Below, one piece after another: positions 1 through 5,734 of a stretch of 5,954 nt of DNA. Where the stretch lies: NCBI GenBank assembly GCA_028717985.1, contig JAQUMS010000094.1:1-5954 (forward strand), in the 5' to 3' direction. This DNA comes from Candidatus Omnitrophota bacterium. Its GTDB lineage: Bacteria > Omnitrophota > Gorgyraeia > Gygaellales > Profunditerraquicolaceae. Under the pieces are notes generated by a model. It saw only the letters and a list, made by a program, of their open reading frames with translations. It had not been told where the DNA came from and made no database searches. The position numbers were made by a program, and so were the translations under genes. Each line of letters opens with the position of its first letter. Positions within the stretch are counted from its first letter, which is position 1.

Positions 1-387
1 AAGTTTATAGCCGAATGCGCATTTCCCTTTTGCTTTAACGACTTCTACAAGCATTTTCTTGGGATTTGGACCCTTATGATTCGGATCCTTAGGTATACAT
101 TCAATCTCTCCCGCTTTATTTAAGATTTCCGCTTTAAATTCAAGCTTACCTCCATCCGGACAGGTTACCAGTAAAGAACGCTGATTATCGCGGAAAGGGA
201 ATTGCGCGCCAAAACTTAACGCATAAATAACCGGAAAAAGAGCGTGCGCCAAACCGAGGCAAAAAAACTGGGGAGGATGGGTAAAATCTTCCAGGATAAG
301 CTCATCACCGATTTTATATCCATGGTAGCATTCTCCAAAGACATTCGTTACGGTTAACTTCAATTTCGGGAAAGGGGTATTGACCAT
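1..387 (-). CDS. TIGR04076-family protein, 3' end cut by window edge
   Basis: The first 129 codons are present and the gene continues past base 1. The ATG at 387-385 is preceded by GGAG with a 6-base spacer, and an in-frame stop lies a little further upstream, so this start is well supported. The first about 85 residues fit the TIGR04076 pattern: a strand leading to GECYHGYKIGDE (residues 18-29), PPQFFCLGLAHALFP (38-52), a GAQFPF segment near 60, and LLVTCPDGG near 72-80. From about residue 111 the text VEVVKAKGKCAFGYKL closely repeats the beginning of the protein (LTVTNVFGECYHGYKIGD). This suggests a second tandem copy of the domain starts just before the window ends. The molecular function of the family is not known to me; conserved cysteines hint at metal or redox chemistry, but that is only inference. 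The gene lies 14 bases after the reductase gene and is probably cotranscribed with it. Confidence 0.75.
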   Translation of the reverse strand, partial: MVNTPFPKLKLTVTNVFGECYHGYKIGDELILEDFTHPPQFFCLGLAHALFPVIYALSFGAQFPFRDNQRSLLVTCPDGGKLEFKAEILNKAGEIECIPKDPNHKGPNPKKMLVEVVKAKGKCAFGYKL

Positions 388-401
388 AATAAACTCCACT
401 T

Positions 402-1421
402 TTAGGCGTTAAAACCGGCAGCTACTTCATTTTTGACGGCGGAAAGTAAATCACGCCTGGAGAAAAATTTTCCGGTTTTCTCTACCCCATGAACCATATC
501 TACTAATTTTTGATTCAACGGGGCTTCCATATCGTGTTCGCGTGCGAGCGCGACGAATTCTCCGTTAATATAATCTATCTCCGAAGGCTTTCCTCTTTTT
601 ATACTTTGCAAGATCGAACCATATAAAGGTTCTTTACTTAATGACACCATAATGCCGGAAAAAATCCCAGCCGCTTCAGCTAAAGGAATTGATGTCAATC
701 CGATAATCCGCTCAACAGGAAAATCCGGGAGGGAAACCGCGCGCAACCCTGCCTTTTTTAAAATCCCCATACCCTCTTTCCAGATCGCGATACTAATAGC
801 ACTCACGTCTTTATCCGCAAACGCTTCCTGAATGCTTACGCCGAGAATCGCGGGAAGACAGTTGTTCGCGTTCACAAAAAGCTTGAGGTATTTCATTCCT
901 TGGATATTATCGGTAACAATAACCGGAAAAACATCATTAAAGACATTCCGTATCTCTTCTAAAGATCCAGCCGGCGATCCGGACATGCTGCCTACAATCC
1001 ACGTGCCTTCAAAATTATGGATAACTTCCCCGGGATTTAAATATGTAGCACCAAACATAATAATACTGGAAATAATCTTGTCTTCCGGGATAAATCGGGC
1101 AACGATAGAATCTGAACGGACACCGTTCTGGACTGTAAGTATCGGGATATTGTACAGGTACGAGATATTTTCACGCACTACGTTTTCCACATCCTGTGTT
1201 TTTACCGAAAGAATAACACACTCGGGCTGGAAAGTAAGCTTTTCCGCTGCAGGAACCGAGATATTAAAATTACCCCGGATGCCTGAAATCAACAGATTAT
1301 TTTTATTTATTTTTTCTACCGAGGATTTTCCGGCAATAAGAACAACATCATGATTTTTAAGCTTCAAATATCCGCCTGCTAATGCGCCTATCGCCCCTGC
1401 GCCTAAAACTGCTATTTTCAT
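402..1421 (-). CDS. panE: 2-dehydropantoate 2-reductase family (ketopantoate reductase, PanE/ApbA type)
   Basis: This 339-residue protein has the family's usual size and domain order. Enzymes of this family reduce 2-dehydropantoate to pantoate with NADPH, in the cytoplasm, on the way to pantothenate and coenzyme A. Visible signatures are the Rossmann dinucleotide loop GAGAIG at residues 7-12, SVK with Lys74, VQNG with Asn99, the KLFVNANN segment with Lys180 and Asn184 in the spacing of the E. coli catalytic Lys176/Asn180, and EIDYING from Glu281, the counterpart of E. coli Glu256. After it comes the usual AREHDMEAPLN stretch (292-303). The Trp normally just before the catalytic Lys is replaced by Tyr178. 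The ATG at 1421 follows a GAGGGAG Shine-Dalgarno. No panB, panC or panD is nearby, so a related 2-oxo-acid substrate cannot be excluded; the family assignment is firm, the exact substrate is not. Confidence 0.9.
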   Translation of the reverse strand: MKIAVLGAGAIGALAGGYLKLKNHDVVLIAGKSSVEKINKNNLLISGIRGNFNISVPAAEKLTFQPECVILSVKTQDVENVVRENISYLYNIPILTVQNGVRSDSIVARFIPEDKIISSIIMFGATYLNPGEVIHNFEGTWIVGSMSGSPAGSLEEIRNVFNDVFPVIVTDNIQGMKYLKLFVNANNCLPAILGVSIQEAFADKDVSAISIAIWKEGMGILKKAGLRAVSLPDFPVERIIGLTSIPLAEAAGIFSGIMVSLSKEPLYGSILQSIKRGKPSEIDYINGEFVALAREHDMEAPLNQKLVDMVHGVEKTGKFFSRRDLLSAVKNEVAAGFNA

Positions 1422-1463
1422 ATCTCCCTCGACTCAAAACAGTGAAAAACCAGCCTTGTGGTT

Positions 1464-1496
1464 TAGTCCTTTACTTACGGGGAAAAGTAAAGACTA
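1464..1496 (-). other. RNA hairpin in the first repeat spacer
   Basis: The arms at 1464-1475 and 1486-1496 pair over 11 base pairs, with a single bulged base and a 10-base loop (1476-1485). The sequence is readable as a stem on the minus-strand transcript between the 88-residue gene and the reductase gene. No run of T follows the stem in the direction of transcription, so it does not look like an intrinsic terminator. An RNA stability element or a barrier between cistrons is a possible role (inference). Confidence 0.5.
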
Positions 1497-1510
1497 TCCT
1501 TGTGGCTTAC

Positions 1511-1538
1511 CCCCTTACTTATAAGGTAGTGTAAGGAA
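1511..1538 (-). other. RNA hairpin in the second repeat spacer
   Basis: CCTTAC at 1513-1518 pairs with GTAAGG at 1531-1536, extendable by two G-T wobble pairs, around a 12-base loop. It begins immediately after the stop codon of the 88-residue gene (1541-1539). It is weaker than the neighbouring hairpin and also lacks a T run. Its sequence parallels the other stem, which supports the two being copies of one unit. Confidence 0.4.
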
Positions 1539-1805
1539 TTAACCCTGTGGCTTAGGGTAGCCGTATTTTCTGTAATCAAAACCGGATTGTTCCAAAAGAC
1601 GTACCATCATACTGTAAAAAGGGCTTGGCACATCAGAAAAAAAAGCGCTTACAACATCCACTTCTTCTACCTGCGCTGAATTCCGTAAGTGGGCGCTTTC
1701 TTCAGCTTTTTTAGTAACAACTTCCAGAGTTATCCCCCGGTGAAAAACAGGGATCTTAGAAATCATGCCTTTAAATTTATCCTGAGTTGTTTCATCCCAC
1801 TGCAT
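1539..1805 (-). CDS. Small protein with PCP_red-like domain
   Basis: This 88-residue soluble protein starts at an ATG preceded by GGAG with a 5-base spacer, about 37 bases downstream of the predicted transcription start of a consensus promoter. Residues 1-57 resemble the PCP_red domain known from the C-terminus of the dark protochlorophyllide reductase B subunit: Trp3 near the start, a KIPVFHRG segment (17-24), a helix with KKAEESA (32-38), then VEEVDVVSAFF (46-56). Stand-alone copies of this domain exist in non-photosynthetic bacteria and their function is unknown to me. The second half, residues 61-82, has another amphipathic helix and a GFDYRKYG ending. There are no membrane segments, cysteines or signal peptide. 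The last codons lie inside a tandem repeat. No chlorophyll synthesis genes are nearby, so a pigment role is unlikely. The domain match is by eye and moderate. Confidence 0.6.
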   Translation of the reverse strand: MQWDETTQDKFKGMISKIPVFHRGITLEVVTKKAEESAHLRNSAQVEEVDVVSAFFSDVPSPFYSMMVRLLEQSGFDYRKYGYPKPQG

Positions 1806-1841
1806 AGCAACTCCATATATTATAATTTGAATAGTAAAATT

Positions 1842-1876
1842 TTAATATATTATACAGAAACGAAATATATTGTCAA
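1842..1876 (-). promoter_or_regulatory. Sigma70-type promoter with two consensus hexamers
   Basis: On the minus strand the -35 box TTGACA (1876-1871) and -10 box TATAAT (1854-1849) both match the consensus perfectly. They are separated by 16 bases. The transcript would start near 1842 and give a leader of about 37 bases ahead of the ATG at 1805. The promoter sits in the 86-base gap after the DUF3137 stop, in an AT-rich stretch. It should drive the 88-residue gene and probably the reductase and TIGR04076 genes beyond it. Confidence 0.8.
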
Positions 1877-1891
1877 GCAAAAGGTTACATA

Positions 1892-2854
1892 TCAAACCTG
1901 TTTATCCCATATCCGGGTATTGAGGTTAAAATCATCGACAATTCCTACCACCAGCTCAAGATTTTCGAAATAATTAAGGATGGGAGCAAAATCAAGAAGG
2001 GTTTTAAATACTCTGGGCTCAAACATGTCCTGCAAATAAGGAATAGCGACAAACACGCTCGACCCTGTAAAAGAAACACAAATATTCTTGCCGGTTTTCT
2101 CCTTAAACTCACGCATTCTTTTCATCAAGCTGGTAGAAAGAATATACCGGCTTTCTATCTGGTCATCACCATACACAACGAATATTTTTTCAAAGTCGGG
2201 ATCTTCTAATTTAATAAGCTGCCCCCGGGCAATATTCCATGACTGAAGCGAAGTGCCCAAATTCCCGAAAAGGCGTTCAGCGGTATCAGGCAAAACAACG
2301 GTCCTCCCCTGAAAATTCTTATTAAAATCAGCTCTGAAAAATATCCCTTTGAATATGGTATTCCACCGGGTATGTCTACGCCCCCGGCTATCCCGCGTTT
2401 CGGTTTTATATTCCGCGTGTATCTCGGAAAACTCAATCCGAGTCTTCCCTATCATTCCAAAAACATAGTCATCACCGTGGTACCGGTCGGGAGTCTTCAA
2501 AAACAAAGAACTCGTCACAAACTGAGGTTCATGCAGATAATTATCTTTTTCATATGAAAGTCCGGGATCGGTAAATTTTACGATTTTTTCAATAATTGAA
2601 GATTTGAATTTTGATCTGTATTCTCTGGTGCAAAAATAATAAACCGCCGCATATGCCGCAAAGCCTGCCGCTAAAGCGAAAAAAATAAATTCCATCCGTC
2701 TCAATAAAACACAGATACTCCCCGCCAAAACCGCGATAATGACCATAGCGGTTATAAGACGGGAAACGATATTTTTACGGTAGGCTTCCAGGCTTTTTAG
2801 ATCATTATAAAGAAGTGTCTCATAAAAATTTTTTAGATCATCGAACGTTTTCAT
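1892..2854 (-). CDS. DUF3137-family membrane protein
   Basis: With the chosen start the protein has 320 residues. It opens MKTFDDLKNFYETLL, typical of DUF3137 proteins, and has two membrane spans at about residues 33-51 and 55-74 joined by a short RRME turn. A large domain follows: FGMIGKTRIEFSEIHAEY (132-149), a basic linker (RDSRGRRHTR, 154-163), the strand pair around GIFFRADFN (170-178), and the late FVVYGDDQIESRYILS block (225-240), all family hallmarks. Function is unknown; the domain probably faces the cytoplasm. An ATG ten codons upstream (2884) would overlap lemA by 29 bases. I prefer 2854 because the longer version adds residues unlike the family, and this ATG lies one base after the lemA stop, as expected for coupled translation. 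Neither start has a strong Shine-Dalgarno. The family call is firm; the start is less sure. Confidence 0.85.
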   Translation of the reverse strand: MKTFDDLKNFYETLLYNDLKSLEAYRKNIVSRLITAMVIIAVLAGSICVLLRRMEFIFFALAAGFAAYAAVYYFCTREYRSKFKSSIIEKIVKFTDPGLSYEKDNYLHEPQFVTSSLFLKTPDRYHGDDYVFGMIGKTRIEFSEIHAEYKTETRDSRGRRHTRWNTIFKGIFFRADFNKNFQGRTVVLPDTAERLFGNLGTSLQSWNIARGQLIKLEDPDFEKIFVVYGDDQIESRYILSTSLMKRMREFKEKTGKNICVSFTGSSVFVAIPYLQDMFEPRVFKTLLDFAPILNYFENLELVVGIVDDFNLNTRIWDKQV

Positions 2855-2855
2855 A

Positions 2856-3416
2856 TTATTGCTTTTTAAACAATTCTCCGGCATTCACATTTTCACGTTC
2901 CATTTCCTTGGCGGCGAAAAATGACGCGGATTTAAAGTTCAGGATAGAAGCCACAATAGTGGAAGGGAACATCTGCACCGAATTATTATAATCCCGTACC
3001 GCCGCGTTATACGCTCTCCGGGCCGCGGAAATTTGTTCTTCAACTTCGTTCAAAGCCGCCTGGAGCTGTAGAAAATTCTGGTTAGCTTTAAGATCAGGGT
3101 AATTTTCCACGGCAACCATGATCCCTCCCAAAGCTTTGGACAATTTGTTTTCAACTTCCACTTTCTCGTCGTTTGAAAGCTGTCCGGAAACAGCTCGGGC
3201 GCGCAATTCCGTAATCTCCTTGAGGGTGCCTTTCTCATACTGCATATAATTCTGTACTGTGGAAATAAGATTTGGAATCAAATCATACCGTTTTTTAAGC
3301 AACGCGTCTACGCTCGCGAAAACATTTTGTACTTCATTTTTTTGGGAAATCAGACTGTTATACGCGAGGATCATCACAAACGCAATTATTACCGTACCAG
3401 CAAGAACAAGCATCAT
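2856..3416 (-). CDS. lemA: LemA family protein
   Basis: This 186-residue protein has the whole LemA pattern: one N-terminal membrane span at about residues 2-19, YNSLISQKNEV (19-29), the hallmark LLKKRYDLIPNL (39-50), VENYPDLKANQNF (103-115), the helical region around EEQISAARRAYNAAVRDYN (126-143), and FPS (150-152). The rest is mostly long alpha helices, expected to project from the membrane. The function of bacterial LemA is poorly defined; it is often encoded next to DUF3137 or TPM-domain membrane proteins. A TTG at 3422 is in frame, but it directly abuts the Shine-Dalgarno AGGGAGG (3429-3423). The ATG at 3416 sits at the normal 6-base spacing, so it is the likely start. The gene follows the beta-barrel membrane protein by 13 bases and precedes the DUF3137 gene by one. 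Confidence 0.92.
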   Translation of the reverse strand: MMLVLAGTVIIAFVMILAYNSLISQKNEVQNVFASVDALLKKRYDLIPNLISTVQNYMQYEKGTLKEITELRARAVSGQLSNDEKVEVENKLSKALGGIMVAVENYPDLKANQNFLQLQAALNEVEEQISAARRAYNAAVRDYNNSVQMFPSTIVASILNFKSASFFAAKEMERENVNAGELFKKQ

Positions 3417-3422
3417 ACTCAA

Positions 3423-3429
3423 CCTCCCT
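3423..3429 (-). promoter_or_regulatory. Ribosome binding site that sets the lemA start
   Basis: AGGGAGG on the minus strand lies in the 13-base gap after the stop codon of the preceding gene. It is 6 bases from the ATG at 3416 and 0 bases from the in-frame TTG at 3422. This favours the ATG and gives a LemA of 186 rather than 188 residues. Confidence 0.75.
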
Positions 3430-3828
3430 TTACCAAACCTTCATTTTTTTAAGTATTAAAGCGACGGCGGTTAAAACACTGAGAACAATAAACACTATCT
3501 TTATTTTTTGTTCTTTTTTCCCGATAATGATTTTTTCCTGTTCGGCCTTTTGTTCCGCGAGCGCATCTGATTTTACCTCTGTCTTTGGTTGAGCGTGCTT
3601 AACGGGTGCCTTTTGAACAGACTGAATTTGGTTTTTTTTGACCGTTGTCCTGCCCTTACCTTCAAATATCTCCAAAACAATAGCATTGTCTGTTTCAGTT
3701 ATAATTTCCCCCTCAAGGACATTGCCATTCTTCAAGATAATATTATCAGCCCTGCATATCGGCGTGCATAAAAGAAATACGCCGGCTACAAAAATTACGC
3801 GTATCATTCCGGCAGTTTTTCCCCTCAT
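3430..3828 (-). CDS. Signal-peptide protein with small beta-barrel (Sm/SH3-like) domain and C-terminal membrane anchor
   Basis: This 132-residue protein begins with a Sec signal peptide: basic residues, a hydrophobic core at 11-21, and likely cleavage after Ala27 (CRA|DN). Residues 28-71 form a compact strand-rich unit, DNIILKNGNVLEGEI followed by AIVLEIFEGKGRTTV and IQSV. That pattern (inner strand, G-x-hydrophobic-EG, then paired strands) is typical of small Sm/SH3-like barrels found as short exported domains in several Gram-negative groups. Residues 73-107 are a charged, Ala/Gln/Glu/Lys-rich linker, probably disordered or coiled. A final hydrophobic span at about 108-125 ends in KKMKVW, so the barrel would face the periplasm while tethered to the membrane. 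The ATG follows an AAGGGAGG Shine-Dalgarno. It is the first gene behind its own promoter and leads into lemA and DUF3137. I do not recognise a named gene; the barrel assignment is by pattern only. Confidence 0.7.
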   Translation of the reverse strand: MRGKTAGMIRVIFVAGVFLLCTPICRADNIILKNGNVLEGEIITETDNAIVLEIFEGKGRTTVKKNQIQSVQKAPVKHAQPKTEVKSDALAEQKAEQEKIIIGKKEQKIKIVFIVLSVLTAVALILKKMKVW

Positions 3829-3842
3829 ATGTCCTCCCTTTC

Positions 3843-3878
3843 ATAAATTATTGTATCTTTTCTCGCGCTATCTTTCAA
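3843..3878 (-). promoter_or_regulatory. Sigma70-type promoter for the LemA operon
   Basis: On the minus strand, TTGAAA (3878-3873) and TACAAT (3855-3850) each differ from consensus by one base. They are spaced by the optimal 17 bases. The transcript would begin near 3843, about 15 bases before the ATG at 3828, just enough for the Shine-Dalgarno. It lies in the 72-base gap after the stop codon of the upstream membrane protein. Confidence 0.7.
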
Positions 3879-3900
3879 TAATTATAAATTTTTTAATACT

Positions 3901-4659
3901 TCAGGTTTCTATTCGGCCCAGAAAAAAATTAATTATTTTATAGCCCAGCAGAACAATCAACCCCCAAAAACTGTACGTAAAAAGAATACGGGAAACAATA
4001 TTGGCTTTTTTTAAAAGCCTGATTTCCTCCGCATAAATCACTTCACATGCCCCGGCGCCGCGGTCATCCCGTTGTATGCTTGAAGTCCACGTAATAACCT
4101 TAGGATCCTGAGAATCTTTTTGTTTTATCAGGGTCGCCTTAACGGAAACAAGCTTTCCCTTAATAGTAATCTGGTCGCCGGCAACCAGATTATTGATAAA
4201 TCGTTCAACCGCCGGATCGCTCACGACAAGGTGATTGTTAGATATTTCTTTCAGGTCAAATGATACATTTCCCGGCCATTCGACATTGCACCAGCGGCAA
4301 TCCTGAAAAAAACGGACATCTTTATTCCTATGCACGCCATGCTCCACGTTACTACCCCAAATCATGCACAAATCCACGGGAAAAACGCTTTCAAACCTAT
4401 AGATGCTGAATAATTTATAATTCATTTTACTGACAATCAATCCGCTGATTTCATAATCGTACAAAGGCATCAGGCGGTATTCATATCCGTCCCTCGTGAA
4501 TTTAATTTCTTCGGAATTCTGAGGGAGAGTCTGAACAGGCTGAATTAAAACCTCGGGAGCGATTATTCTAACATCCCTGATATTCCCCCTCGTAAAAAAA
4601 GTAACCGCAAGAACACCCATGAAACCGAATAACGCATAATTCACGTACTTTTGTTTCAT
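3901..4659 (-). CDS. Two-span membrane protein of unknown function
   Basis: I do not recognise a named family for this 252-residue protein. It has an N-terminal span at about residues 7-23 and a C-terminal span at about 224-247. Between them is a roughly 200-residue soluble domain, probably outside the cytoplasm. Notable parts are YDYEISGLIVS (67-77), DLCMIWGSN (96-104), the CRWC pair (121-124) followed by NVEWPG, ISNNHL (139-144), a GDQITIKGKLVSVKATL strand set (161-177) that looks like part of an OB-type or similar barrel, and RDDRGAGACEVIYAEEIRLL (197-216). Cysteines at 98, 121, 124 and 205 could form disulfides or bind metal (inference). The ATG follows AAGGAAA, a ribosome site that overlaps the true stop of rtcA (4670-4668), so translation is probably coupled to it. 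The spacing links it to the RNA cyclase gene, but no functional link is known. Confidence 0.75.
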   Translation of the reverse strand: MKQKYVNYALFGFMGVLAVTFFTRGNIRDVRIIAPEVLIQPVQTLPQNSEEIKFTRDGYEYRLMPLYDYEISGLIVSKMNYKLFSIYRFESVFPVDLCMIWGSNVEHGVHRNKDVRFFQDCRWCNVEWPGNVSFDLKEISNNHLVVSDPAVERFINNLVAGDQITIKGKLVSVKATLIKQKDSQDPKVITWTSSIQRDDRGAGACEVIYAEEIRLLKKANIVSRILFTYSFWGLIVLLGYKIINFFLGRIET

Positions 4660-4667
4660 AATTTCCT

Positions 4668-4865
4668 TTACGTATGAAATCCAAAAGAAGATAAAAAACC
4701 AGATTTAACCGTAATTGTATTTTCTTCAACGCTATATATCTTACCAAAAAACAACTCGCACACCCAGATATTTGTTTGAGTATGAAGGGAAATTTCGCTG
4801 GTTTTTATTACTCCTCCCAGTAAACCAATCCAGGGAATAAGATTATCTGCAAGTCGAAAGTCAAA
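4668..4865 (-). pseudogene. rtcA: C-terminal part of rtcA in the -1 frame, after a frameshift
   Basis: Reading the frame one base back from the rtcA open frame gives 65 uninterrupted codons and a TAA at 4670-4668. The translation begins FDFRLADNLIPW, continues through GLLGGVIKTSEI, and contains SLHTQTNIW with its histidine codon at 4784-4782. These are the standard C-terminal blocks of RNA 3'-terminal phosphate cyclases (LADxLIP, and HTxTN with the adenylated catalytic histidine). Spliced to residue 285 of the upstream frame the protein would be about 350 residues, normal for RtcA, with the histidine near position 313 (E. coli His309). The join needs one extra base around 4865-4867. The tail runs up to the Shine-Dalgarno of the next gene, leaving 8 bases before its ATG. 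This is either a real one-base deletion or a sequencing or assembly error; no standard slippery heptamer is visible. Confidence 0.85.
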
Positions 4866-5719
4866 GCGGCTCCTGCAGAAATTTCCTGAATAAGCTGTTC
4901 AGACGCCTCCGTACCGACCATTTCAGGGGACTTCCCGTGTTCACCCCGAGCATCAGACCACAAGATACTGCCTGTGTCCGTCCTTGCGTAAAGATTAATT
5001 TCAGACCCCGGAGAACAGGTATCCGCGTATTCGGCGTTCTCGTCAATGGGAACGTGAAATCTGGATTCTAATATTTCACGGGCTCTACGAGATTGCAAAA
5101 AAACAACCCTGTGTCTTCTTAATTGCTCGGAAGCCACACTTTGGATGCCCAGGGATATCACATGCCCTTGGTCAATAAAAGATAGAGGCGTCCCATTTTT
5201 TAACGGTTCTACTTCTACCCTGACCAAACCGCCGCCTTTCGGATAATACCCCCGTTTATAAATATTCAGACGCGCACGAAGGCCGGAACGGAATAAAAAA
5301 GGGAATACAACCAACGGATAATAATCAATAGGAACAGCGCCCAATCCGCACGTGCCACCTTTAATTTCAAAGATAATTCCATTACCGTGAAACGCGGCAA
5401 CGGGCAGTAAAACCTGTAACGCAAGGCCTATCGCGCCAGAAGTTTGCAAATCTATGATATACGTTCCGTTTCCTATGGCGCGGGCGCGAGGACAAAAAGA
5501 AAACTCCGTAGAATGTAGTTCCAGACCGGAAGTATCCGCGTGAACAAGGGAGGATAAAGCGCGTAAGGTATAAAAAAGCTGCGGTTTTATGCCGGGATTC
5601 GGCCTCTTATCCCGAATATTAAAAATCCTTATCGGCCGGTCAGTTATACAGGATAACGCGGCGGCGGTACGGATAATCTGGCCGCCACCTTCAAGATAAT
5701 CCCCGGGGATTTCTATCAC
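4808..5719 (-). CDS. rtcA: RNA 3'-terminal phosphate cyclase (RtcA), frameshifted before the C-terminus
   Basis: RtcA converts an RNA 3'-phosphate to a 2',3'-cyclic phosphate using ATP through an adenylated histidine; it acts in the cytoplasm in RNA repair or end processing. The open frame has 303 codons against a usual 330-360. Visible motifs are EGGGQIIRTAAALS (10-23), RPNPGIKPQ (39-47), GGTCGLGAVPIDYY (121-134), the family signature RGYYPKGGGLV (156-166), and GKSPEMVGTEASEQL (262-276). From about residue 286 the sequence loses family likeness and stops at 4808, while the correct ending continues in the -1 frame to 4668. As written, the product lacks the catalytic histidine and would be inactive. 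The start is GTG at 5719, with a TAA two codons upstream in frame and an AAAGG about 10 bases before it. The gene begins 15 bases after the transporter stop. No rtcB or rtcR is visible here. Confidence 0.9.
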   Translation of the reverse strand: MIEIPGDYLEGGGQIIRTAAALSCITDRPIRIFNIRDKRPNPGIKPQLFYTLRALSSLVHADTSGLELHSTEFSFCPRARAIGNGTYIIDLQTSGAIGLALQVLLPVAAFHGNGIIFEIKGGTCGLGAVPIDYYPLVVFPFLFRSGLRARLNIYKRGYYPKGGGLVRVEVEPLKNGTPLSFIDQGHVISLGIQSVASEQLRRHRVVFLQSRRAREILESRFHVPIDENAEYADTCSPGSEINLYARTDTGSILWSDARGEHGKSPEMVGTEASEQLIQEISAGAALTFDLQIILFPGLVYWEE

Positions 5720-5734
5720 GGTTTACACTGCCTT

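Larger units (their letters stand above)
1454..1554. repeat. Short tandem repeat, period 44-45 bases, with internal hairpins
   Basis: The 12-base word CCTTGTGGYTTA (plus strand) occurs at 1454-1465 and 1498-1509, and as CCCTGTGGCTTA at 1543-1554. The intervals are 44 and 45 bases. Between successive copies the spacer has a CTTTACTTA or CCTTACTTA element and then its inverted partner, so each complete unit folds on itself. The third copy lies inside the upstream gene and encodes the last residues, PKPQG, and part of the approach to its stop codon. The repeat fills most of the 117-base gap before the reductase start. No transposase or array continues on either side. Confidence 0.6.

Noticed and set aside
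832..1353. A 173-codon open frame on the plus strand
   Set aside because: It lies wholly antisense within the ketopantoate reductase gene, has no recognisable domain, and the minus-strand product carries all family motifs.
1454..1554. The repeated 12-base word as a CRISPR array
   Set aside because: The shared word is too short, only three copies exist, the spacers resemble each other, and no cas gene is present.
1876..1898. A small stem (AGGTT/AACCT) followed by TTTT at the end of the DUF3137 gene, as a terminator
   Set aside because: Only five base pairs with an 8-base loop and an interrupted T run; too weak to call, and it overlaps the stop codon and the next promoter.
2206..2436. A 76-codon minus-strand frame inside the DUF3137 gene
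   Set aside because: It is an alternate frame of a well-supported gene, without ribosome site or domain.
4714..4719. A TACAAT box on the minus strand that could be a -10 element for the gene at 3901-4659
   Set aside because: No acceptable -35 box lies 16-18 bases upstream, and the site falls inside the rtcA coding tail.
4694..4806. A perfect 9-base inverted repeat, AAAAACCAG at 4694-4702 and CTGGTTTTT at 4798-4806, resembling a long-range terminator stem
   Set aside because: The arms are 95 bases apart and the whole stretch is coding sequence for the rtcA C-terminus in the -1 frame, so chance is more likely.
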